The notes under the pieces are model-generated. The model made no database searches. It was not told the DNA's origin and saw only the letters and a program-made list of their open reading frames with translations. From positions 1-64,000 of the forward strand of contig NZ_FMIQ01000068.1 in NCBI RefSeq assembly GCF_900095695.1: 64,000 nucleotides of DNA. Reading direction: 5' to 3'. This DNA comes from Hafnia alvei (GTDB lineage Bacteria > Pseudomonadota > Gammaproteobacteria > Enterobacterales > Enterobacteriaceae). Of the stretch, positions 59,656 to 64,000 are shown piece after piece. The stretch's first letter is position 1. Each line of letters opens with the position of its first letter. A program made the position numbers and the translations under genes.

Positions 59656-60034
59656 TGTTCAGATCTCCCACAACCTCAATCAGAATGTCATTTGCTAAAT
59701 CGAGGCTGATCACATCATTTTCTGTATATGGAGATAGCGGCTCTTTAGCTGGCTGAAAGTGCAATACTGTATGGTTCCCGTAATAGTTGATGTATCGCAG
59801 CCGGTAGCACTTACCAAAAACACAAACAACATCATTAGGCTTTGCATCAGTAACGGGCTTTTTAACTTTGTGGTTGGTCAGCTGGTGGATCTCACGCAAC
59901 ACATCAAACCGTGTAATGGCTTCACGTAATATTGCTGCTGCTTCTGGATATTGATCATTAATAAGCTTCACGCCTGCATGCGCTTGCTTAACTAATGTTC
60001 CTGCTGGTATTTCACTGATGTGTGTCATTTGCAT
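59648..60034 (-). CDS. Hypothetical phage protein
   Basis: 128 residues with no family I recognise. Mixed alpha/beta composition; the middle (V-C-V-F-G-K-C-Y-R-L-R-Y-I-N-Y-Y) looks beta-rich. Overlaps both neighbours by 8-10 nt, so it is part of the coupled leftward operon. Start: ATG 60034, or ATG 60028 two codons later. Confidence 0.65.
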   Translation of the reverse strand: MQMTHISEIPAGTLVKQAHAGVKLINDQYPEAAAILREAITRFDVLREIHQLTNHKVKKPVTDAKPNDVVCVFGKCYRLRYINYYGNHTVLHFQPAKEPLSPYTENDVISLDLANDILIEVVGDLNNV

Positions 60035-60558
60035 AGCTCCGTCAATTCAACGTATCGCCCCATAAAGAGATGCTCGGCAACTTCTGCGGTCATTGGTTCG
60101 ATAGTGAAATCAACAAATGGAATGCCATTCAGAAGTGGCCACGGATTTTCATCAACGATCCCAAGGTCACGTTTTTCTGATGCCAGCATGATGAGGTCCG
60201 CATATTTGACGCAGCTGCTAAGCGCTAGTGGTAGGCCAAATCGTTCGCAGATAGCCATTTCAACGCGCTGTTCTAATGCGCGATAATCTGGCAAAAGAAG
60301 TTTTATGGGTGATGGCATATCTTTGATGTAAGCCTCGGCAGCGTCATGCATTAGGGCCTCGAGTGCGAACTCTGGAGGTACACAAAACGATGCGTGATAG
60401 CAGTGCTGAGCAACGCTGTACGCGGCCTTGGTATGCCCGTTAAAGCGGTTTTCTCTGGCAAGGGCATGAGCGATATCCTCGATCACTATTTGCTCGCGCT
60501 GAGGCTCAATTAAATTAAATGCTTTACCTGAGAAGGTAATAATATAAGGGCTGTTCAC
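60025..60558 (-). CDS. Phage HD-domain phosphohydrolase (YfbR-like)
   Basis: 177 residues. HD-superfamily ligands: the histidine of Y-S-V-A-Q-H, then L-M-H-D-A-A-E-A-Y near residue 70, and the aspartate in K-Y-A-D near 125. Resembles 5'-deoxynucleotidases such as YfbR, found in many phages, where they may adjust nucleotide pools. The GTG start is preceded at about 10 nt by the prophage leader motif GTGTGGAGAAA. Substrate not known. Confidence 0.78.
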   Translation of the reverse strand: MNSPYIITFSGKAFNLIEPQREQIVIEDIAHALARENRFNGHTKAAYSVAQHCYHASFCVPPEFALEALMHDAAEAYIKDMPSPIKLLLPDYRALEQRVEMAICERFGLPLALSSCVKYADLIMLASEKRDLGIVDENPWPLLNGIPFVDFTIEPMTAEVAEHLFMGRYVELTELCK

Positions 60559-60564
60559 TTTTTA

Positions 60565-60576
60565 ATTTCTCCACAC
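60565..60576 (-). repeat. Prophage translation-leader motif, copy 2
   Basis: GTGTGGAGAAAT in front of the HD hydrolase GTG start. Related copies at 58037-58048 (minus), about 61951-61967 (minus) and 63891-63906 (plus). Confidence 0.6.
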
Positions 60577-60597
60577 ATTAAATAGATAACACTTCAC

Positions 60598-60623
60598 TAA
60601 GCACCGAATATGCTCGGTGCTTA
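60598..60623. repeat. 10-bp hairpin between the DUF2303 and HD genes
   Basis: Arms 60598-60607 and 60614-60623 with a 6-nt loop; no T-run on either strand. Possibly an RNA processing or attenuation hairpin within the leftward operon. Confidence 0.6.
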
Positions 60624-60648
60624 AGGCTGTATTAAATATTATTAATAA

Positions 60649-61476
60649 TTAGGCTTTAAAATTACCGATGAAGGTTTCAATAGATTTGCCAGTGAATTGC
60701 TCTGTAAGCAGATCACGGAATTCGTTTGCAATTTCTTCCTCTACAGCTTCCAGTTGAACAATACGCAGGACAAATAAAGGCGTGTCACCCGTCAGGATAC
60801 TATTACGCAGACTGAAACGGCGCTCGGATAAGCCTTCATAAGGTACGCACTTAAATTCAAAGGCCACAGGCATGATCTCTTTGCTTTTAGCCTCTACACT
60901 TTGCATCAATGACTGCTTACCGCTGAAATCAGCAGCTTCATGATCGGCACTTTGTACAGATTCAATAGTAATACGGCGAACGGCGCTCACAGCTTGTTTG
61001 ATTGGAAGCACTTTACCTTCTGCATCAAAGGCTGTGAGGAAGTCGCTCCAATCCTCTAGCCACTCTGCAAGGCGCTTCTGGTTTGATTTTTCACCATTGA
61101 AAGCAAGCAGAGCGCAGAACGGTGCTGTTTTCTTCAAAGCGATTGCTGCTGTGTTATCGGCATGGCCTGCGTTCGCAAGTGTGCCGAGGTTGAACACGGA
61201 GGTTGCACACATATTGTCAGCGTCGATAAAGCAACGGGCGCCCGGCTGACCTTCTGAATATGCAGATGAATAACGAACGAAATCGGCAATACTGGTGGTG
61301 CTTAATTTGCCACGAAAACGGCTGCGGCCTAATTCTAAATGTTCCAATGATTTAATTTGGTGATTTTCAGGAATAATTACAGCGGGGCAATTAGTCGTTT
61401 TAATCGGGTCCAAATGAAATGCAGATAATGTAAGCTCTTGGATTTTATTAATAGTGCAAGCGTCTAATTGAGACAT
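60649..61476 (-). CDS. DUF2303 family phage protein
   Basis: 275 residues. Typical N-terminal part (L-P-D/H-x-x-K-S-L-E-H-L-x-x-x-R-x-R-F-R-G) and middle [11 protein letters not shown]. Widespread in Enterobacterales prophage early regions, often in operons with exonucleases and recombination proteins; function unknown. It shares the strand and operon with the unknown gene at 61543, with a 66-nt gap. Confidence 0.8.
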   Translation of the reverse strand: MSQLDACTINKIQELTLSAFHLDPIKTTNCPAVIIPENHQIKSLEHLELGRSRFRGKLSTTSIADFVRYSSAYSEGQPGARCFIDADNMCATSVFNLGTLANAGHADNTAAIALKKTAPFCALLAFNGEKSNQKRLAEWLEDWSDFLTAFDAEGKVLPIKQAVSAVRRITIESVQSADHEAADFSGKQSLMQSVEAKSKEIMPVAFEFKCVPYEGLSERRFSLRNSILTGDTPLFVLRIVQLEAVEEEIANEFRDLLTEQFTGKSIETFIGNFKA

Positions 61477-61542
61477 GTTTAGTCCTCGCTTATTTAAAAA
61501 GCGTTAATTTAAAAGGTTGAAATAAAACTTAGGTATTACGGC

Positions 61543-61914
61543 TTATGTAGTTATTCGTAATTTACCGTCTACCTCTCCGGTAATTGCAAATAACTGGCCC
61601 TGATCTTCTTGCAAGATCGTTAGCTTGCCACCTTTCCCAACGTACATAGGTGTTTCGGTGGTGTCTTCTTCTGACTGCTTGCCACGAGGTGTTGGTGTAA
61701 CGAACTTCAATTTGTGCTTAATACCAACGCGCTTTTCTTCAACTGAGTTGCTCAGGCGGTCAATATCAAACGTGAGGACAACTTGCCCTTTACCGCCATT
61801 GTTGAGAACCCCCAACGCGGTATTGTTGAGCGCAGCGGCGATCTTGTTAACGAAGATCCCCGCGTCGAGCTCGCCCAGAAAGTCGGGCACTACGGTCATG
61901 CGATCATTGCTCAT
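61543..61914 (-). CDS. Hypothetical phage protein, first protein gene of the leftward operon
   Basis: 123 residues. The ATG at 61914 with GAGGGT upstream is chosen because the longer frame (to 62058) runs through the tRNA-like gene. Contains K-G-Q-V-V-L-T-F-D-I-D-R-L and a later G-K-G-G-K-L-T-I-L, beta-rich. Typical partner of DUF2303 genes; function unknown to me. Confidence 0.7.
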   Translation of the reverse strand: MSNDRMTVVPDFLGELDAGIFVNKIAAALNNTALGVLNNGGKGQVVLTFDIDRLSNSVEEKRVGIKHKLKFVTPTPRGKQSEEDTTETPMYVGKGGKLTILQEDQGQLFAITGEVDGKLRITT

Positions 61915-61950
61915 CGGTTTACCCTCTGAAATGCGGTATGTACCGCGCTT

Positions 61951-61967
61951 ATTTACTCCACACACTG
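61951..61967 (-). repeat. Prophage translation-leader motif, copy 3
   Basis: CAGTGTGTGGAGTAAAT, almost identical to the copy at 63890-63905. It lies just past the tRNA-like gene's 3' end and 37 nt before the ATG at 61914. Confidence 0.6.
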
Positions 61968-61973
61968 ATTTGC

Positions 61974-62045
61974 TGTGGCGGCTGGACTTGAACCAGCGAC
62001 GCGAAGCTCGGGCGGCCTCCGCTCTACCAACTGAGCTACACCACA
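61974..62045 (-). tRNA. Prophage tRNA-like gene, anticodon-position CCC (Gly), with G at position 33
   Basis: 72 nt that fold into a complete cloverleaf. Acceptor 7 bp (one G-T), T8-A9, D-stem GCTC/GAGC with loop AGTTGGTA, anticodon stem GAGGC/GCTTC (one G-T), 5-nt variable loop, T-stem GCTGG/CCAGC with loop TTCAAGT. The anticodon loop reads C-G-C-C-C-G-A: position 33 is G, not the near-invariant U, and positions 34-36 are CCC. Discriminator is G; CCA is not encoded. It lies inside the prophage leftward operon, before any protein gene. It may be a real Gly-CCC tRNA, a tRNA mimic or a decoy; it is not at a prophage end. Confidence 0.75.
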
Positions 62046-62144
62046 ACGTAAAGAGCACTAAATGATGCTTCTAACAGCTATCGGTTGGGGAATGACACCT
62101 ATTGGCTCTGAATCCTTAATCACAGATAGTGCTCTTTACGTTGT
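62043..62144. repeat. 18-bp perfect inverted repeat overlapping the tRNA-like 5' end
   Basis: Arms 62043-62060 and 62127-62144, 66-nt spacer. The inner arm includes the first three bases of the tRNA-like gene (62043-62045), so pairing of the two arms in the leftward transcript would compete with the acceptor stem. Confidence 0.8.
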
Positions 62145-62234
62145 ACTGCTTAAAAAGGGCGTTTACAGGCCAAATAACAGCCATCAATCCTCTGGTTGAA
62201 ATCCTGCAACCGCCAAAGCTGCAATATGTGTTTG
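62145..62234 (-). other. Leader of the leftward (PL) transcript
   Basis: From the predicted PL start near 62257 to the inverted repeat. Without a recognisable N gene or nut site. A plus-strand frame over this stretch (62129-62377) has no ribosome site and is rejected. Confidence 0.4.
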
Positions 62235-62315
62235 GTAAGATGAGTTACACAAACCATGAAATGAATGTACCTAATGTTACTCTTTGGTGTCAACAGAAAA
62301 TGTACTTAAAGTTAC
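62235..62315 (-). promoter_or_regulatory. OL/PL: left operator cluster and early promoter
   Basis: Three 14-bp sites of the form GTANN-N4-GTTAC at 62235-62248, 62267-62280 and 62302-62315. Between them, on the minus strand, a perfect -35 TTGACA (62293-62288) and -10 TACATT (62269-62264) with 18-bp spacing; the -10 overlaps the middle site. This is the layout of a lambdoid PL under CI control. Confidence 0.75.
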
Positions 62316-62344
62316 ATAAAGGATTTGGAAGGGGAGTTGCGGGT

Positions 62345-62371
62345 AAAAAAAAACCGACATTGGCTGTCGGC
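62345..62371 (-). terminator. Terminator after the cI repressor gene
   Basis: 6-bp stem (62354-62359 with 62365-62370), followed on the minus strand by nine T. Confidence 0.75.
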
Positions 62372-62390
62372 TTTTGAAATAGGATGTTAG

Positions 62391-63050
62391 TCAGAGATCT
62401 TGGGTAACTTGAACCACTTTACCTATAATCCTGCAGTTTCCATTTATTTCGATAGGCTTGAATGATGGGTTAAGTGGCATTAAGTAGCGGTTAGGGCCAT
62501 CCCAAACAAGTTTCTTCACTGTTGCTTCTGATGTGCCATCAAGTATGGCCACGATAATTTTCCCGTAAAGATCTTCGATGCAACCATAATGCGGCTCCAC
62601 GATAACTTTTGACCCTTCAGGTATTGTTGGTGCCCCGTTAGGGTTGGTCATTGACTCACCACGAACGATTAGTGCGAAAGCTTCATCTGATACGTTCACC
62701 GTTGTATGGCACCAACCGATAACATCAGATAAGCGCGCGGATGCATGTGTTTCAGTCCAAGCCCCTGCTTGTACAGACGATATGACTGGAATCGCTGTAG
62801 GTGCCAATAAGTTTGGAATGACAACAGTGTCATCTTTTAGTGAATCTCCAGTTCCATATAAGATCCATTCTGGGGTTGTTTGAAGAGTCGCAGCAAGCTG
62901 ATGCAGGTTCTCGCCATCAGGCTTTGTAACCCCCGTTTCCCACTTCGTTACGGACACACGACTTACTCTGAGCATTTTAGCCAGATCAGATTGAGTCAAT
63001 TCTAACTGCAGCCGCCGCGAACGAATCCGCTCATTCATTTCACTTTTCAT
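62391..63050 (-). CDS. cI: Phage CI-type repressor with S24 autoprotease domain
   Basis: About 219 residues. N-terminal helix-turn-helix (L-T-Q-S-D-L-A-K-M-L-R-V-S-R-V-S-V-T-K-W-E) and C-terminal LexA/CI S24 domain: cleavage site near V-Q-A-G-A-W, catalytic serine in V-R-G-E-S-M-T-N-P and lysine in the K-I-I-V-A-I-L-D-G stretch. Inactivation by RecA-stimulated self-cleavage during SOS is expected. Start chosen at ATG 63050 because the operator sites begin at 63051. An in-frame ATG at 63095 has the better ribosome site (AAAGGT), so a 234-residue product is possible. Divergent from cro. Confidence 0.88.
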   Translation of the reverse strand: MKSEMNERIRSRRLQLELTQSDLAKMLRVSRVSVTKWETGVTKPDGENLHQLAATLQTTPEWILYGTGDSLKDDTVVIPNLLAPTAIPVISSVQAGAWTETHASARLSDVIGWCHTTVNVSDEAFALIVRGESMTNPNGAPTIPEGSKVIVEPHYGCIEDLYGKIIVAILDGTSEATVKKLVWDGPNRYLMPLNPSFKPIEINGNCRIIGKVVQVTQDL

Positions 63051-63112
63051 GTAACCAATGTTACCCGAAATGGATGTGAAAAGTGTTTGCTTCATGATGT
63101 ACCTTTTGTTAC
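63051..63112. promoter_or_regulatory. OR: right operator cluster between cI and cro
   Basis: Sites GTANN-N4-GTTAC at 63051-63064 and 63099-63112, with a degenerate copy at 63076-63089. Starts are spaced 25 and 23 bp, about the OR3-OR2-OR1 spacing of lambdoid phages. Same consensus as the OL sites 740 nt away. Confidence 0.7.
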
Positions 63113-63144
63113 CTTTTGTGATGTGATTACTAATTGGAGCCAGC

Positions 63145-63348
63145 ATGAAAAAGAAACGAGTAACTGAATATTTTGGAGGTGTAGGAAAAACAGCCTTGGT
63201 ACTCGGTATTAGCCATCCAGCGGTGTGTCGCTGGGGGGAAGTAATACCAGAGAAACAAGCTCTTAAAGTTGAGCGAATTACCAATGGCGAGTTGAAGTAT
63301 GACCCTGCGCTTTATTCAGGAAATCATAAATCAGTGAGCAATAAATAA
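63145..63348 (+). CDS. cro: Cro-type phage repressor
   Basis: 67 residues, short HTH protein (V-T-E-Y-F-G-G-V-G-K-T-A-L-V-L-G-I-S-H-P-A-V-C-R-W) divergent from cI across the OR sites. Basic N-terminus. The ATG has TTGGAG 5 nt in front. Expected to bind the same operators with reversed preference to CI and permit lytic growth. Confidence 0.85.
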   Translation: MKKKRVTEYFGGVGKTALVLGISHPAVCRWGEVIPEKQALKVERITNGELKYDPALYSGNHKSVSNK

Positions 63349-63372
63349 AACCACAAAAGAGAGACCAACACT

Positions 63373-63915
63373 GTGGACAACAAGAATTTTCCAGCCCCGG
63401 CAGATATGACAGCAGCAATGCACAAGCTGATCACTTCAACACCGGGTGGGTATGAAGCGATGGCGCAACAGCTTTCGCACGACGGTACCCATAACGCGCT
63501 GAGTAACCGCGTTCGTCAGATCGGTGGGCAAATGGTGCCGTTCGGCATGGCTATTCAGTTGGAGGCCTTTTCCGGTCGCACGGATATTACCGAAGCTATG
63601 TGTAAGCGTGCTGGTGGTGTGTTCGTGAAACTGCCTGATGTGGATCAGGTCGGGAATGAAGAGCTGCTGCACAAATTTAACGACCTGCTGGCGGCGCTGG
63701 GTGATTTTAGCCGAGCACATAACGAGTTCACCCATGATGGCGTTCTTGACCGAGAAGAAAGCAAACGCCTACGTGCCAAAGGTTATCGAGCACAGTCTTT
63801 GATAGCCGAGATTTGGGTGATTTCAGAAATGCTGTGGGGAGAGGGTGACGCCAAGAGTATGCAGCTCTTGGCGTCGGGTGCGACTAAATCAGTGTGTGGA
63901 GAAATAACCGCGTGA
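63373..63915 (+). CDS. CII/YmfL-family phage regulatory protein
   Basis: 180 residues. N-terminal H-K-L-I-x-x-x-P-G-G-Y-E-A-M-A-Q-Q-L with an HTH-like segment (A-L-S-N-R-V-R), then a helical C-terminal domain, as in the phage CII (CP76/YmfL) family. By position it is the CII equivalent of the rightward operon. Starts with GTG; AAAGAG upstream. Overlaps the next gene by 4 nt. Confidence 0.8.
   Translation: MDNKNFPAPADMTAAMHKLITSTPGGYEAMAQQLSHDGTHNALSNRVRQIGGQMVPFGMAIQLEAFSGRTDITEAMCKRAGGVFVKLPDVDQVGNEELLHKFNDLLAALGDFSRAHNEFTHDGVLDREESKRLRAKGYRAQSLIAEIWVISEMLWGEGDAKSMQLLASGATKSVCGEITA
63891..63906 (+). repeat. Prophage translation-leader motif, copy 4
   Basis: AGTGTGTGGAGAAATA lies inside the end of the CII-like gene and serves as ribosome site for the GTG at 63912. 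Confidence 0.6.
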
Positions 63916-64000
63916 GCATTTTAACAACAAACAAACGAACTCCGCAATTCCACTGCAAACCGGTACCCGGTGGGCGTAAGCCGATTGCGTTTCCGTATGC
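63912..64000 (+). CDS. Next gene of the rightward prophage operon, partial
   Basis: GTG at 63912 overlapping the preceding TGA (GTGA), with the strong leader GTGTGGAGAAA in front. The 29 visible residues (M-S-I-L-T-T-N-K-R-T-P-Q-F-H...) run off the right edge. By position a replication protein is likely, but nothing in these residues proves it. Confidence 0.6.
   Translation, partial: MSILTTNKRTPQFHCKPVPGGRKPIAFPY

Noticed and set aside
61974-62045. tRNA as the prophage attachment site
   Set aside because: It is 4 kb inside the prophage, beside the immunity region, with prophage genes on both sides.
61915-62058. N-terminal extension of the 61543 gene
   Set aside because: The extension would translate the tRNA-like gene; the ATG at 61914 has a proper ribosome site.
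62129-62377. 82-codon plus-strand frame over the OL region
   Set aside because: Lies across operator sites, PL and the cI terminator on the opposite strand, starts without a ribosome site and has no protein-like pattern.
57775-64000. CRISPR, toxin-antitoxin or anti-phage defence system in the prophage
   Set aside because: No repeat-spacer array and no recognisable toxin or defence enzyme was found; the early-region genes fit ordinary lambdoid functions.

Overview
This is a contiguous piece of an enterobacterial (Enterobacterales, gamma-proteobacterial) chromosome. From about 1.5 to 57.4 kb the backbone follows the block familiar from Escherichia coli between pflB/focA and pepN: pflB-focA-ycaO-(ansB)-ycaP-serC-aroA-cmk-rpsA-ihfB-comEC-msbA-lpxK-ycaQ-ycaR-kdsB-ycbJ-elyC-cmoM-mukFEB-ldtD-mepK-gloC-aspC-ompF-asnS-pncB-pepN-ssuE. 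The proteins are clearly enterobacterial but diverged from E. coli. A Hafnia-like genus would fit, but the genus cannot be fixed from sequence reading alone.

Layout. 1-0.8 kb: the end of an Ig-repeat adhesin. 0.8-1.5 kb: gene-free, possibly decayed DNA. 1.5-7 kb, minus strand: anaerobic pyruvate/formate genes (pflB, focA, with an FNR site placed at -41.5 of a predicted promoter) and ycaO. 7.1-22.7 kb, mostly plus strand: periplasmic asparaginase, serC-aroA, cmk-rpsA-ihfB, comEC-msbA-lpxK, two cold-shock-type genes and ycaQ. 22.9-26.6 kb: a xanthine-dehydrogenase-type enzyme whose molybdenum and FAD parts are one polypeptide. 27-29 kb: ycaR-kdsB-ycbJ. 29.5-33.8 kb: two NCS2 purine permeases and an 8-oxoguanine-deaminase-type amidohydrolase. 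33.9-42.3 kb: elyC, cmoM and the overlapping MukFEB condensin operon. 42.5-45.1 kb: ldtD and mepK, which form and cleave 3-3 peptidoglycan cross-links. 45.2-57.4 kb: gloC, aspC, an OmpF-type porin, asnS, pncB, a GGDEF protein, pepN and a lone ssuE.

The two purine blocks look like one catabolic function placed on either side of ycaR-kdsB-ycbJ: import of purines, deamination of 8-oxoguanine to urate, and oxidation of hypoxanthine or xanthine.

From about 57.7 kb to the right edge lies the early region of a lambdoid-type prophage. A CI/S24 repressor gene is flanked by two sets of 14-bp operator-like sites, with Cro and a CII/YmfL-type regulator on the right. A leftward operon runs through an unknown protein, DUF2303, an HD hydrolase, DUF551, a Cys-rich mini-protein, a DEDD exonuclease, a LexA-type DNA-binding protein without a protease domain, and a PrtN-family protein. 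The most unusual feature is at the head of this operon, where an N gene would be expected: a well-folded tRNA-like gene with G at the normally invariant U33. An 18-bp inverted repeat overlaps its 5' end. No integrase lies at the left prophage end.
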